DNA of 64,000 nt from Chitinivorax sp. B (GCF_005503445.1 NZ_SCOH01000005.1:123542-187541), one strand, 5' to 3'. Counted from the stretch's first letter, positions 9,927 to 20,201 are shown. Notes: generated by a model from the sequence alone, not told the origin. A program made the numbers and translations.

Positions 9927-9988
9927 GCGGGGGTGCAAACATCTTCCTATAATGCAGTTGCACGCAGCCGTAACTAGCACGGAATCCA

Positions 9989-12900
9989 ATGACCGAACCT
10001 GCCGTACGCCAACCGCTGACCCATCCTCTTGTGATCGCCTTGGTGATTTTCGCATGCGGTATCGCCCTGACATTACTCGTGATCTGGCTGCATCAAACCA
10101 CACTGAGTACCGAACAAAGTCGAGCCAGCCGGCTGTATCTCAATATTGCCAAAGAGCGCATGACAGCCCGATTCAACCGGACTGCCGATATGTTGCGTGG
10201 GACACGCAATATCTGGACAGAGCCTAAAATCGATGTCATGCGCTTCAATCGAGCGTTGCACCAATTCGGATTACAAACTCACCTCCCAGAAGTCGCCTCA
10301 GTCGCTTACTTGCAATATTTACCTGTTCCAACAGGAAACGCACAGGATAAGGAACGCCTTCAAGTCCGTTTCGTCATCCCCTCTCGCAGCAATGAAAACC
10401 TGATTAACCGTGATTTGTTTACCGACCATGCCACTGCCATCAAGGAAACCCGGCGGGCCGGCACCACCCTGTTTCTGTATCCCAGCCCGTTGCAGATCGA
10501 CCAGCGCATGCCGACCATTGGTGTAGGAGTACCGGTTTACGAAGCCAGCGCCTCCATAGAAAGTGCCAGTCAACGACAACGGGCCTTTGCTGGCATGCTG
10601 CTGGCGACAATTCGCTTGGGGGCCATGCTGGCAGAGCTGCAGGATACGGCCCAGCACCAGGGTTTGACCCTGGCGGCGAGCATCAGTACTTCATCAGGTA
10701 GCAGCACCCCATTGGTCGACAATGTTCCACTGACCCTGCCACCCACCAAAACAAGACAAATATTGGATGTACCGATTGGTACGGTCACCATCCGGCTGAT
10801 GTCAGCCGCAGACAGCAATGGGCATCATACGGAGTCCTACACCATTTTAGCCGCTGGCCTCTCCGCCAGTACCGTGCTGGCTTGGCTAATTGGCTTACTA
10901 TGGGCGCGTGGTGAACGACAACGTGCTGACTTATTGGTGATGCAGCGCGACATTCAGCAACTTCATGAGACCCGACATTTCCATCTGCAACTGCTGAACT
11001 TGGCAAGCGAAGGGCTGCTGGCCACCGACAAAGATGGTGGCGTTACGTTTGTGAATGATCGGGTCGCCGCCTTACTGGGTATGCCCATTCAGCAGCTACC
11101 CCAACACACCATCGCATCACTTGGCATTCAAAGTCAGGCCGACCAGATCGAGATCTTCCGCAATCTGGCCAATGGTGAAGGGGTTGTCTACACCCACACA
11201 AGCGAACGTAATAATCAACTTCACTCGCTGGAAGTCCACCAAGCTCCTTGTTTCAAGGCAGATGGTCGTCGGCAGGGCTACTTACTGACCATGCAGGATA
11301 CCTCGATCCTGACCATGAAGGACCAGATGCTGCAAGAGATACATCAGCGGCTGGATGATCTGATCGATCTGTCATCAGATTGGTACTGGGAAACAGATGT
11401 CGAACACCGCTTACGCGTCTTGTCGCGCGGAGCATCAGACTCACTGGGTGGTGCCGTCGAACGCAACATAGGTAAAACCCGCTGGGAAATCGATGGATTC
11501 GAAGCAGAGCCAGGCGTACTTGACAAGCACATGGCCGACTTGCGCAAACGAGCACCGTTCCGAAACTTTGTATACAAGACCAAACACCTTGATGGCAGCG
11601 ACCGTTATATCTGTGTCTCCGGCAAACCCATTTTCGACGCTGCTGGCAATTTTCTGGGTTATCGGGGGACAGGCCGTGACCTGACTGAAACGAGATTGGC
11701 AGAAATTGCATTATTTGCAGAAAAGGAACGTGCTCAGGTCACGCTCGAATCAATTGGTGAAGGGGTCATCACCACCGATATCGAGCTACGTATCCAGTAC
11801 ATGAACCCAGTTGCTTCACAAATGACCGGTTGGTCGCTGCAGGAAGCTGTCGGCAAACCGCTCAGTTTCGTGTTCAAAACCATCCACGACATCACTCACG
11901 AACAGTTGCCAGATCCGGTTCAACAAGCACTGACTCTTGGTCGGACAGTGACCCCTAGTGGCCATGCCGAACTACTGCGAATGGATGGCGAAGAATTTGC
12001 CATTGAAGAAACTGCGTCACCAATTCGCGACCGGACCGGTCGACTGATTGGTGGTGTTCTGGTGTTCAGAGATGTCAGCCATTCCCGCGAACTGGCAGCC
12101 AAACTCACCTATCAGGCCACTCACGATGCGTTGACCGGCCTGCTGAATCGTCGTGAGTTCGAGATGCGTCTGAACCGGTTGCTGATGCAGGAACGCGCCG
12201 ATACCAGCCATGCCCTGTTGTACCTGGATCTAGACCAGTTCAAAGTGGTCAACGACACCTGTGGCCACATCGCCGGGGACGAGCTGCTCAAGCAGCTTTC
12301 AGCCTTGATGCAAACCCAGCTGCGCGTATCCGATACCTTTGCCAGAATGGGGGGGGATGAATTTGCCGTGCTGTTGGAAAAATGCCCGACCAACATTGCC
12401 AGCCGCATTGCCGAGCAGCTGCGTTCGGTTGTAGCAGAATTCCATTTTGCGTGGGACAACAAACTGTTTTCCGTGGGCGCCAGTATTGGCTTGGTCAGTT
12501 TTGCCAGTGGCAGCCTGGATATCGCCACGCTGATGAGTGCCGCCGATACCGCTTGCTATCTGGCCAAAGAAAAAGGCCGAAACCGGGTACATGTGCACCA
12601 CGCAGAAGATACGGAAGTCCAGATGCGGCATGGTGAAATGGAATGGGTTGCCCGTTTGCACAAGGCCCTCAACCAGAATCGCTTCCAATTGTGCTATCAG
12701 AAAATTCAGCCGGTTGGCGTGGAAGAAAACGGCCTGCATTTCGAGGTATTGTTGCGAATGATCGATGAAAATGGTGACACGATCCCACCCGGTCGATTCA
12801 TCCCCGCGGCCGAACGTTACAACCTGATGCCTGCCATTGATCGCTGGGTCATTCGAAACCTGTTTGCCTTCATTCATGACCACCGGACCCGATTGCCCGC

Positions 12901-13390
12901 CTTGTCAGCTTGTGCAATCAATCTATGCGGGGGGTCGTTGGGCGATGAATCATTATTACCATTCATCCGCGCCCTGTTCGAGGAGTACCTGATTCCACAC
13001 GAACTGATCTGTTTTGAGGTGACCGAAACTGCGGCCATTGCCAACCTGAACGGCGCGACCTTGATCATTCGCGAACTGAAATCGTTAGGTTGTCGTTTTG
13101 CTCTGGACGATTTTGGCAGTGGCATGTCGTCATTCGGATATTTGAAGCACCTACCTGTCGACTACCTGAAAATCGATGGTAGTTTTGTCAAAGATATGTT
13201 GCATGATCCGATTGACACAGCCATGGTGCAGGCTATCAACAATATTGGCCACGTCATGGGTTTGCAGACGATTGCCGAATTTGTGGAAAACGACGATATT
13301 CTCGCCCGTTTGGCGGAGATCGGCGTCGATTTTGCACAAGGCTATGGCATTGGAAAGCCGTTGCCTATCGATACCCTGATTGAGTATTAA
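9989..13390 (+). CDS. Membrane CHASE-PAS-GGDEF-EAL cyclic-di-GMP enzyme
   Basis: A 1133-residue bifunctional-looking c-di-GMP turnover protein in the inner membrane. Order: TM1 (about 13-35), periplasmic CHASE-like sensor (about 60-250), TM2 (about 284-307), three PAS domains (starting near 328, 450 and 581), GGDEF (about 709-870) and EAL (about 888-1130). The cyclase motif is intact GGDEF (about 788-792) with an RxxD inhibitory site (RVSD) five residues upstream. The phosphodiesterase motif is EVL instead of EAL, but the other EAL catalytic segments (FEVTET, DDFGSG near 1040, IAEFVEN) remain. Both activities are plausible. It precedes a GspE-like ATPase by 72 bp on the same strand. Confidence 0.92.
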   Translation: MTEPAVRQPLTHPLVIALVIFACGIALTLLVIWLHQTTLSTEQSRASRLYLNIAKERMTARFNRTADMLRGTRNIWTEPKIDVMRFNRALHQFGLQTHLPEVASVAYLQYLPVPTGNAQDKERLQVRFVIPSRSNENLINRDLFTDHATAIKETRRAGTTLFLYPSPLQIDQRMPTIGVGVPVYEASASIESASQRQRAFAGMLLATIRLGAMLAELQDTAQHQGLTLAASISTSSGSSTPLVDNVPLTLPPTKTRQILDVPIGTVTIRLMSAADSNGHHTESYTILAAGLSASTVLAWLIGLLWARGERQRADLLVMQRDIQQLHETRHFHLQLLNLASEGLLATDKDGGVTFVNDRVAALLGMPIQQLPQHTIASLGIQSQADQIEIFRNLANGEGVVYTHTSERNNQLHSLEVHQAPCFKADGRRQGYLLTMQDTSILTMKDQMLQEIHQRLDDLIDLSSDWYWETDVEHRLRVLSRGASDSLGGAVERNIGKTRWEIDGFEAEPGVLDKHMADLRKRAPFRNFVYKTKHLDGSDRYICVSGKPIFDAAGNFLGYRGTGRDLTETRLAEIALFAEKERAQVTLESIGEGVITTDIELRIQYMNPVASQMTGWSLQEAVGKPLSFVFKTIHDITHEQLPDPVQQALTLGRTVTPSGHAELLRMDGEEFAIEETASPIRDRTGRLIGGVLVFRDVSHSRELAAKLTYQATHDALTGLLNRREFEMRLNRLLMQERADTSHALLYLDLDQFKVVNDTCGHIAGDELLKQLSALMQTQLRVSDTFARMGGDEFAVLLEKCPTNIASRIAEQLRSVVAEFHFAWDNKLFSVGASIGLVSFASGSLDIATLMSAADTACYLAKEKGRNRVHVHHAEDTEVQMRHGEMEWVARLHKALNQNRFQLCYQKIQPVGVEENGLHFEVLLRMIDENGDTIPPGRFIPAAERYNLMPAIDRWVIRNLFAFIHDHRTRLPALSACAINLCGGSLGDESLLPFIRALFEEYLIPHELICFEVTETAAIANLNGATLIIRELKSLGCRFALDDFGSGMSSFGYLKHLPVDYLKIDGSFVKDMLHDPIDTAMVQAINNIGHVMGLQTIAEFVENDDILARLAEIGVDFAQGYGIGKPLPIDTLIEY

Positions 13391-13462
13391 GAAATCCAAT
13401 CTTTCCTTTAATTTATACCGTCTAATATCCACATAAACGCATATCCATGAGGGTGTGGCGGC

Positions 13463-15220
13463 ATGATTGTTGAACAACCATGGCAGAAAGATATACCGCG
13501 GGCACATAACCGTGCAGAGCTTTGTGGTCAGCTCGCCCTCAATAGCACCCGTGCGCACAGCCCCCTGGGACAACACCTGCTGCAATCCAACCTGATCACC
13601 ACAGAGGCGTTGAAACAGGCCCTCAGCAAGCAAACCAAGCAACATGGCAAAAAATTGGGCGAGCTATTGCTGGAATCCGGCGCGCTCAGCCGCGAAGACC
13701 TGGAAATAGCACTGGTTGAGGCCCTGAACGTACCACGAGTCTGCTTAGGTGACTTCGACATTGATTCCGATGCGATTCACTTAGTGCCAGAATCGCTAGC
13801 CAGACGGTATCGTGTCATGCCGTTGATGTTGTCGACCGATACCCTGGTTGTGGCCGCTGATTCCATCTTATCTGGCGAGACCCTGGATGCATTGCGGTTC
13901 GCCACACAACGGCGGATTCTGCAAACCATCGCCAGCAGTCACGATATTGATGAATCCATCAATCAGCATTTTTTCCGCCTGGCGGATAGCCCGGTCCTAC
14001 AACAGTTTGAAGCGCAACTAGTCGAATCGGAAGCAGATCAGGTCGACATCAAGGAAGCCGAACAGCTCGCACATCGACAGCCGATAGTTAAGCTGGTGGA
14101 TTCAATGTTGCTGAACGGCGTACAACAAAAGGCCTCGGATATCCATATCCGCCCAGAATATCGTCATTTCGAACTGCTCTACCGGATTGACGGCACATTG
14201 GTCAAAGTGCGCGAGTTCCCGAAAGCAGTGCTGGCGGCTATCGTCAGCCGGATCAAGATTCTGGCTCGACTCAATATTGCGGAACGTCGTCTGCCCCAAG
14301 ATGGCCGAGTACGCTATTCCGTCGATGGCAAAGCCGTGGACCTGCGCATTTCCATCATCCCAATGATGTGTGGCGAGAGTGTCGTGATCCGGGTATTAAA
14401 CAAAAGCCAGGGCATGCGCAGCATTCACGATATTGGGCTGGCCGGTGAAGATGAAGCTCGATTCATAGACCTGTTGGAGCACTCGCACGGCATCATTCTG
14501 GTCACCGGGCCAACTGGCTCAGGCAAATCCACCACGCTGTATGCCGCCTTACAGGAAATCCACAAACAGAACGCCAATATCATCACCGTGGAAGATCCGG
14601 TGGAGTATGAAATGCCTGGCGTCAGGCAGATTGAAGTTCATCCGCACATTGACTACACCTTTGCCAAAGCCTTGAGATCAATCCTGCGACATGACCCGGA
14701 TGTGGTCATGATCGGCGAAATGCGGGATGGCGAAACCTGCAAGATCGCCGTAGAAAGCGCCTTGACTGGCCATTTGGTACTATCGACCTTGCACACGAAT
14801 GATGCAGCCAGCTCGATCGTGCGACTGATGGAAATCGGCATCGAGCCTTACATGATTCGGGCTGCACTGATCGGTGTCATGGCCCAACGACTTGTGCGGA
14901 TGAACTGCCCACACTGCCTGGAAGAGGAAAAAGTCTCGCCACTGATGCGGCAGAATCTAGGACTACACTCGGATGAAGTGTTCTATAAAAGCAAAGGATG
15001 CGACCAGTGCCATGGTACTGGCTTTTCCGGGCGGCGGGCGGTGTATGAACTGCTCACGATGAGTGACATGATTCGTGAGCACATACAGCCTCTTGTCTCG
15101 ACCGATGTGCTGCGCACACTTGCCATTGAAGGGGGCATGACCCCCATTCACCTCAATGGCCTGTCTCTGGCACGCAAAAAACTGGTATCTGCTGCAGAGA
15201 TCTATCGGTCTTGTATGTAA
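13463..15220 (+). CDS. GspE/PilB-type secretion or pilus ATPase with MshEN-like N-terminus
   Basis: A 585-residue hexameric ATPase of the type II secretion/type IV pilus superfamily that would power a pseudopilus or pilus at the inner membrane. Visible: Walker A GPTGSGKST (349-357), Asp-box VEDPVEYE, Walker B VVMIGEMRDGET, His-box TGHLVLSTLHTNDA, and a tetracysteine zinc site (CPHC ... CDQC, about 481-520). The N-terminus (about 32-90) has two consecutive LGxxL...L...L repeats resembling the MshEN c-di-GMP-binding domain, though somewhat degenerate. No other secretion genes are in the window. Its upstream neighbour is a c-di-GMP enzyme, which hints at second-messenger control. The gene name is left open because GspE, PilB and MshE cannot be separated here. 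Confidence 0.88.
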   Translation: MIVEQPWQKDIPRAHNRAELCGQLALNSTRAHSPLGQHLLQSNLITTEALKQALSKQTKQHGKKLGELLLESGALSREDLEIALVEALNVPRVCLGDFDIDSDAIHLVPESLARRYRVMPLMLSTDTLVVAADSILSGETLDALRFATQRRILQTIASSHDIDESINQHFFRLADSPVLQQFEAQLVESEADQVDIKEAEQLAHRQPIVKLVDSMLLNGVQQKASDIHIRPEYRHFELLYRIDGTLVKVREFPKAVLAAIVSRIKILARLNIAERRLPQDGRVRYSVDGKAVDLRISIIPMMCGESVVIRVLNKSQGMRSIHDIGLAGEDEARFIDLLEHSHGIILVTGPTGSGKSTTLYAALQEIHKQNANIITVEDPVEYEMPGVRQIEVHPHIDYTFAKALRSILRHDPDVVMIGEMRDGETCKIAVESALTGHLVLSTLHTNDAASSIVRLMEIGIEPYMIRAALIGVMAQRLVRMNCPHCLEEEKVSPLMRQNLGLHSDEVFYKSKGCDQCHGTGFSGRRAVYELLTMSDMIREHIQPLVSTDVLRTLAIEGGMTPIHLNGLSLARKKLVSAAEIYRSCM

Positions 15221-15295
15221 CCCTTTGGTCAGCTGTGCTGATGGTGCATATGATCCAAGTATCATTGATGACAGCAGTACTTACCCACTACCTGA

Positions 15296-15616
15296 TCACC
15301 CCTTCCACTTGGCCAGCAATGTGGTGATTTCCTCGATCGCTTGGTCTCCCTCGCCATGCTGTACCGCCTGCTGTACACAACCTCGCAGGTGATCCTGCAG
15401 AATCTGCAAGGACACCGCATCCAGCGCAGCGCGTGCCGCCTGGATCTGGGTCAACACATCTACGCAATAGCGATCCGATTCAATCATGCTGGCTATGCCT
15501 CGAACTTGGCCTTCAACCCGCTTCAAACGCTGCAGCAACTGTCGTTTGTGCGGTTGTACGGTCTGGCGATCTGGTTGCTCATCATGGCAACATGCTGAAT
15601 TCACCTCAGACGACAT
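15296..15616 (-). CDS. csoR: CsoR-family copper-sensing repressor
   Basis: A small all-helical repressor that releases DNA upon binding Cu(I). The ATG at 15616 overlaps the copZ stop by 11 bp, giving 106 residues; a longer frame upstream overlaps copZ and is unlikely to be used. The core LLQRLKRVEGQVRGIASMI is characteristic, and the Cu(I) ligands of the family are present as Cys in RYCVDV and His/Cys in DHLRGC. It is the last gene of copA-copZ-csoR. A perfect CsoR-type palindrome sits in the copA promoter. FrmR/RcnR relatives share the fold, but ligand pattern and context favour copper. Confidence 0.92.
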   Translation of the reverse strand: MSSEVNSACCHDEQPDRQTVQPHKRQLLQRLKRVEGQVRGIASMIESDRYCVDVLTQIQAARAALDAVSLQILQDHLRGCVQQAVQHGEGDQAIEEITTLLAKWKG

Positions 15617-15812
15617 CGTAGCCCGCCGCTTCCACGGCAGCTTTAAGCTGCTGTGGCTGCACTTGTACCGGGTCATAGGCAATCTGTACTTGGCCACTGG
15701 CCAGTTCCACATTGACAACCCCTACCCCCACCACTGCCTGCAACGCCTTGGTGACGCTGTTGACACAACCGCCACAACTCATTCCACCCACCTTGATTTG
15801 CAACTGTTCCAT
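15606..15812 (-). CDS. copZ: Copper chaperone (heavy-metal-associated domain protein)
   Basis: A 68-residue cytoplasmic Cu(I) carrier of the Atx1/CopZ type. It consists of a single HMA domain with the metal site GGMSCGGCVNSV (CxxC near residues 13-16) and the usual C-terminal AAGYDV. AAGGAG six bases before the ATG supports the start. It lies 30 bp downstream of copA and overlaps csoR by 11 bp, so the three are cotranscribed. It probably hands copper to the CopA N-terminal domains. MerP-like mercury binding is a weaker alternative. Confidence 0.92.
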   Translation of the reverse strand: MEQLQIKVGGMSCGGCVNSVTKALQAVVGVGVVNVELASGQVQIAYDPVQVQPQQLKAAVEAAGYDVV

Positions 15813-15842
15813 GATTCGCTCCTTGATTACAAAGAAAAGTCT

Positions 15843-18209
15843 TTATCGATTTGGCCGCCAACGCTTCAGCAACAATGCATTCGATACCACCGATACAGAA
15901 CTCAACGCCATGGCCAACCCGGCGATGATCGGGCTCAGCAAACCAGCAGCGGCCAATGGGATACCCAATATATTGTAAAGAAACGCGAAAAACAGGTTCT
16001 GCCGGATTTTGTTCAGGGTGGCCCGCGATAGCTCAATCGCATCGGCCACCGCATGCAGGCTATTGCGTTTGAGCGTGATATCCGCCGCAGCCATCGCAGC
16101 ATCGGTACCGCTCCCCATGGCAAAGCTGATATCTGCTGCAGCCAGGGCTGGTGCATCATTGACCCCATCGCCAACCATGCCAATATGCACTCCACTGGTT
16201 TTCAATGCCGCAATTGCTTCCGTTTTGTCTGCCGGCATCAGTTGCGCCTGCCAAGACTCGATATGTGCTGTATTAGCAATAGCCTGCGCGGCAGTGGCAT
16301 GATCTCCAGTCAGCATCAGGCTTGTTACGCCCAACCGTTTTAACCTGGCCAGTGCCTCGGGCGAGTCGTCCCGAATTGGGTCTGCCATGGCAAATCCAGC
16401 CAGCAATCGATCGTCACATGCAAATCCACTGACAGCCCAACCTTTGCTACGCCATTCGTCAGCAGGCAATAAATCAGTTGCCACCCCATGTCTGGCCAAC
16501 CAGCCCAGCGCACCAAAACGATAGCGGTGATTACCTAGTTGAGCCCAGACCCCTTGCCCCGCTTCATTGTTGACCGCTGCACCAGGTACAGGTACCACAT
16601 CCTGCCCATGCAGCCAATCAGCCACCGCTGTGGAAAGTGGGTGGGTCGAACCAGCAACCAACGCCGCGAGCACTGCTGGCATCGGCGTATCTTGCATGAT
16701 CGATTGCGGCCAATGTGCCACCACAGCGGGCTGACCTGCCGTCAATGTTCCAGTTTTGTCAAAGGCTACCGTTGTCAGCCGGCCAGCGTGCTCCAATGCC
16801 GTAGCGTGCTTGATCAAAATGCCATGCCTAGCTGCCAACCCACTGGCGACAATCACTGCAGTTGGCGTCGCCAAGCCTAGTGCGCATGGGCAGGCAATGA
16901 CCAGTACAGCCACCGCATTGATCAGCCCAGTTTCAAATCCATCAACCCACCACCACCCCAGCCAGGTCAACAGTGCAAGCACCAATACCACTGGCACGAA
17001 AACCGCTGAAACCCGATCTGCCAACTGTTGAATGGGAGCCTTGCTACCTTGTGCCTCGCGAGTCAACTTGATGATTTGCGCAAATTGGGTATGTGTACCG
17101 GTTTGTGTTGCACGGCCGTGCAATGTCTGATCTTGATTGATGGTGGCTGCAAATAGCGGGCTACCTTGAGCTTTACCGACTGGCAAACTCTCTCCGGTCA
17201 AGGTCGATTCATCCACACTGCTTACGCCTTGTTCAACTACGCCATCGACCGGGATGGCATCCCCTGGCAGCACCACAAACAGGTCACCGGGCAACAAGCT
17301 GGCAGCAGGTACCTTAACCAGACGGCCATCTCGCTCCACGTTAGCGATCTGGGGTGCCAGTTTGGTCAATGCCTGCAAAGCCTCCAAGGTGCGGTACTTC
17401 GCCTGCCCTTCTAGCCACTTGCCAAGCAACACCAATGTGATGACGGAGGCACTGGCCTCAAAATATACATGGCCGTGGTCCTGAGTCAGCCATATCACCG
17501 TACTGAACAGCCATGCAGCCGACGTACCCAATGCTACCAGTACATCCATATTGGCAGCCCCACCACGCAATGCGTTCCAGGTCCCGCGATAAAAACGCCA
17601 ACCTGCCACAAACTGAACTGGGGTTGCCAACACAAATTGCAACCACAGCGGGAGCATCCACTCATGGCGATCTGCAAACATGCCAACCATCTGTATCACC
17701 AACGGTACAGTCAGCATTATGGATACCCCCATCAGGTACCATTCGCTCCTCGCCGGCCCTGCAGATAGGGCCCCACCTACACCAATGGGAGTTGCACCAT
17801 AGCCCGCTTTCTCAATTGCGGCCAGCACACCATCAAGGCTGGTCTGCCCCGGCTGAAGCGTTATTTGCGCGGTTTCTGCCGCAAAATTCACCTGGGCCAT
17901 CACACCTGGTAGTCGATCCAATACTTTCTCGATTCGACCGGCACAGGCGGCACAGGTCATACCAAGAATTGCCAGCTCATGTTCTGCAGGTGATACTGCA
18001 TAGCCAGCTCGCTCGATTGCCTGTACTACTGCACTGGTATTCGTACCATCGAGTAAATCCACCTCTGCCGATTCGGCCCCAAAGCTCACGCTGGCCGATA
18101 CCCCAGGCAAGCGATTCAGTACCTTCTCGATTCGCGCAGCACAGGCCGCACACGTCATACCAGAAATGGGAAGGCTGAGATGGCGAAATGATGAATGCTT
18201 GATGGCCAT
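15843..18209 (-). CDS. copA: Cu(I)-exporting P1B-type ATPase
   Basis: Pumps Cu(I) out of the cytoplasm across the inner membrane. The 788-residue protein has two N-terminal HMA domains (CxxC at 20-23 and 86-89), eight predicted membrane segments, the actuator SLTGES-type loop (about 338-342), the transport motif CPC at 440-442, phosphorylated Asp484 in DKTGTLT, the HP motif in GSTHPLS, and GDGVNDAPAL near the C-terminus. Everything needed for activity is intact. AGGTAAG precedes the ATG. It heads the copA-copZ-csoR operon, with a CsoR operator 32-50 bp upstream of the start codon. Confidence 0.96.
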   Translation of the reverse strand: MAIKHSSFRHLSLPISGMTCAACAARIEKVLNRLPGVSASVSFGAESAEVDLLDGTNTSAVVQAIERAGYAVSPAEHELAILGMTCAACAGRIEKVLDRLPGVMAQVNFAAETAQITLQPGQTSLDGVLAAIEKAGYGATPIGVGGALSAGPARSEWYLMGVSIMLTVPLVIQMVGMFADRHEWMLPLWLQFVLATPVQFVAGWRFYRGTWNALRGGAANMDVLVALGTSAAWLFSTVIWLTQDHGHVYFEASASVITLVLLGKWLEGQAKYRTLEALQALTKLAPQIANVERDGRLVKVPAASLLPGDLFVVLPGDAIPVDGVVEQGVSSVDESTLTGESLPVGKAQGSPLFAATINQDQTLHGRATQTGTHTQFAQIIKLTREAQGSKAPIQQLADRVSAVFVPVVLVLALLTWLGWWWVDGFETGLINAVAVLVIACPCALGLATPTAVIVASGLAARHGILIKHATALEHAGRLTTVAFDKTGTLTAGQPAVVAHWPQSIMQDTPMPAVLAALVAGSTHPLSTAVADWLHGQDVVPVPGAAVNNEAGQGVWAQLGNHRYRFGALGWLARHGVATDLLPADEWRSKGWAVSGFACDDRLLAGFAMADPIRDDSPEALARLKRLGVTSLMLTGDHATAAQAIANTAHIESWQAQLMPADKTEAIAALKTSGVHIGMVGDGVNDAPALAAADISFAMGSGTDAAMAAADITLKRNSLHAVADAIELSRATLNKIRQNLFFAFLYNILGIPLAAAGLLSPIIAGLAMALSSVSVVSNALLLKRWRPNR

Positions 18210-18240
18210 GATGCTTACCTAGTGAAATGGTTGAGATCAA

Positions 18241-18259
18241 TATACCCCTAAGGGGTATA
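18241..18259. promoter_or_regulatory. CsoR operator in the copA promoter
   Basis: TATACCCCTAAGGGGTATA is a 19-bp perfect palindrome around a single central base. It matches the known CsoR-site form TACCC...GGGTA (family knowledge). It lies 32-50 bp upstream of copA and about 43-61 bp upstream of the divergent SMI1/KNR4 gene, so it could influence both. Confidence 0.8.
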
Positions 18260-18301
18260 AAAATTCAAGCGCAAATTAACTGTCAAAGTAGACTAAATTG
18301 C

Positions 18302-19000
18302 ATGGAACATTCACCTTCGCTATTCAGGCTTGCATCTGAAATCGGGATCGCCATACCGGCGTTACTCAGTAGTCTGCTTGAATCCGGCAAAACCCAATAT
18401 GTGTTCAGCAAGGAAAATTCATCTGGGGAACATGACCTGATTGATCCACCCGCCCTGTTCAGTTCAATTGATTTCGAATGGATCAGTGCAGCGGAAAGTG
18501 CCGAGATCATGACGGATTGGCTCCATCCTCGATTTCAAGCAGGCCGCCGCTTTTTGCCATTTGCTCAATCTGGCGCTGGTGATAGCTATTGCTTGATGCC
18601 TTTGGCCAATAGTGAAACTGGCGTGGCTTTGATCTGGCATGACAGTGATGAAAGCCTGCTGGAGCATGGCAGCTTTTCTGACTTTGTTTGCGTACAGTTT
18701 TTACAAGCGTTTTCGAATTTGAATCACCTGCTTGATCACTATACTGAATCAGACACGGTCAAGCTTGTTCGAACCGACGTGGACAACATCACCCGATTCA
18801 TGGCGCCGGAAACACGTCAGCTGCTGCGGTCTCTCTGCAACCTTGAGCCAACCTACCGACCATTCGTATATGGGCCAAACGCACGACCCAAACAGGTGTT
18901 GTCCTTCATCTCACAAGCCCAACTTGAAGAAGTCCTGCTTAATTTCCCACAACCCAATGAGCCCCCTTTCCCCGTGACGCCCCGGTGGGATTGTGAATGA
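18302..19000 (+). CDS. SMI1/KNR4 (SUKH)-family protein
   Basis: A 232-residue protein resembling the SUKH superfamily, whose bacterial members often serve as immunity proteins against secreted nuclease or deaminase toxins. The N-terminus (IGIAIPALLSSLLESGKTQYVF) and the mid-segment (GAGDSYCLMPLANSETGVALIWHDSDE) resemble SMI1/KNR4 architecture. The start at 18302 is chosen because the frame continues upstream only through the copA promoter palindrome. It is divergent from copA and has no toxin gene beside it. The assignment is by recognition of pattern and carries moderate certainty; the actual partner is unknown. Confidence 0.65.
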   Translation: MEHSPSLFRLASEIGIAIPALLSSLLESGKTQYVFSKENSSGEHDLIDPPALFSSIDFEWISAAESAEIMTDWLHPRFQAGRRFLPFAQSGAGDSYCLMPLANSETGVALIWHDSDESLLEHGSFSDFVCVQFLQAFSNLNHLLDHYTESDTVKLVRTDVDNITRFMAPETRQLLRSLCNLEPTYRPFVYGPNARPKQVLSFISQAQLEEVLLNFPQPNEPPFPVTPRWDCE

Positions 19001-19073
19001 AATCACTTATGAACAGCATTGTATGAACGTAGTCCGGGTCTGGTAACAGGTAATCTCGCCTGGGCTACGCTCT

Positions 19074-19108
19074 GCAACAAAAAACGGCACCCATTCTTCT
19101 GGTGCCGT
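19074..19108 (-). terminator. Rho-independent terminator downstream of plsY
   Basis: On the minus strand an 8-bp stem ACGGCACC/GGTGCCGT (19084-19091 with 19101-19108, 9-nt loop) is followed by TTTTTTGTT. Stem plus U-run in the right orientation, directly after plsY, is a textbook terminator. Confidence 0.85.
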
Positions 19109-19145
19109 CATTCTTCCTTCAGTCCACAGCTTTCGCTGTCAACGT

Positions 19146-19751
19146 TCATTCGGCCCGCTCGCCTATCCGCCCTTCCTTACCGGCCAACAGACCCAGAATA
19201 TTCTGCTTGTGACGCCAGATCAGCAATGCGGCGATCAATGTCACGGCAATCACCGTCTCGGTATGACCAATGAAGCGATAAGTGACGATGGGGCTAGCTA
19301 TCGCAGCACACAAAGCAGCCAGCGATGAAATCCGCAACAATAACGCTACCACCATCCATACCAGCAAGGTGGCCAAACCGACCCACAGATTCAATGCGAA
19401 CAACACCCCGGCAGCGGTTGCCACGCCCTTACCGCCCTTGAAGCGGAAAAACACTGGCCACATGTGACCAACCACCACTGCCAGGGCCACCAATGCAATG
19501 TCGTTTTGAGTCAGACCCAATTGCGGCGCCACCATGTTGGCCAAAAACACTGCCAGCCAGCCCTTCAAGGCATCCCCCAGCAAGGTAAGCACAGCCGCTG
19601 CTTTGTTGCCGCTACGCAACACATTGGTTGCCCCCGGATTGTTTGAACCGTAGGTGCGAGGGTCTGCCAAGCCGAATACGCGGCTGACCAAAACGGCAAA
19701 GCTGAGTGATCCAATCAAATAAGCAACAACAGCTGACGCTATCGAGAGCAT
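19146..19751 (-). CDS. plsY: Glycerol-3-phosphate acyltransferase PlsY
   Basis: Inner-membrane enzyme acylating glycerol-3-phosphate with acyl-phosphate, first step of phospholipid synthesis. The ATG at 19751 gives 201 residues, normal for PlsY; a longer frame upstream lacks family features and overlaps the folB start region. The signature segments are visible: GSNNPGATNV, GDALKGWLAV, and GHMWPVFFRFKGGKGVATAAG, between five or so hydrophobic helices. It is divergent from folB, as commonly found in proteobacteria, and followed by its own terminator. Confidence 0.95.
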   Translation of the reverse strand: MLSIASAVVAYLIGSLSFAVLVSRVFGLADPRTYGSNNPGATNVLRSGNKAAAVLTLLGDALKGWLAVFLANMVAPQLGLTQNDIALVALAVVVGHMWPVFFRFKGGKGVATAAGVLFALNLWVGLATLLVWMVVALLLRISSLAALCAAIASPIVTYRFIGHTETVIAVTLIAALLIWRHKQNILGLLAGKEGRIGERAE

Positions 19752-19844
19752 GGCAATTCCACTAAAATAGACAGCTTTGATTGTAAGGCATCGCGCCACG
19801 CAGCCATATCGGGACAACCCCGTCGACCTGCCGCGCCTATCACG

Positions 19845-20201
19845 ATGGATATCATTTTCCTGCACGAAGTCCGTATCGACACGCTGATTGGCGTGTATGA
19901 GTGGGAACGCCAAGCGCCCCAAACCCTACAATTGGACCTCGAAATCGGTTTGCCACAAACGGTAGCCTGTCAAACCGACAATATCGACGACACCATTGAC
20001 TATGGCAAGGTGGTCGAACGCCTTCGCCAAACCCTGGCGGAACAACATTTCCTGCTGCTGGAAGCGCTGGCAGAACACATTGCCCAGCTGATCATGCTCG
20101 AATTCGGCGCCCCTTGGGTCCGCATCAGCGTGGCCAAACTTGGCCTATTGCGCGGGGTGAAGCGGGTTGGGGTCAGCATCGAACGTGGCAAGCGAGGCTA
20201 A
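19845..20201 (+). CDS. folB: Dihydroneopterin aldolase
   Basis: Cytoplasmic folate-pathway enzyme cleaving dihydroneopterin to 6-hydroxymethyl-dihydropterin and glycolaldehyde. The 118-residue length is typical. The N-terminal MDIIFLHEVRIDTLIGVYEWERQAPQ is the classic FolB opening (catalytic Glu in VYEWE), followed by DTIDYGKV and LLEALAEHIA. It starts 93 bp from the divergent plsY. Convergent with nadC, with a hairpin between the two stops. Confidence 0.95.
   Translation: MDIIFLHEVRIDTLIGVYEWERQAPQTLQLDLEIGLPQTVACQTDNIDDTIDYGKVVERLRQTLAEQHFLLLEALAEHIAQLIMLEFGAPWVRISVAKLGLLRGVKRVGVSIERGKRG

Noticed and set aside
15617..15718. 34-codon upstream extension of csoR
   Set aside because: It lies wholly within copZ in another frame; the ATG overlapping the copZ stop gives the standard CsoR length.
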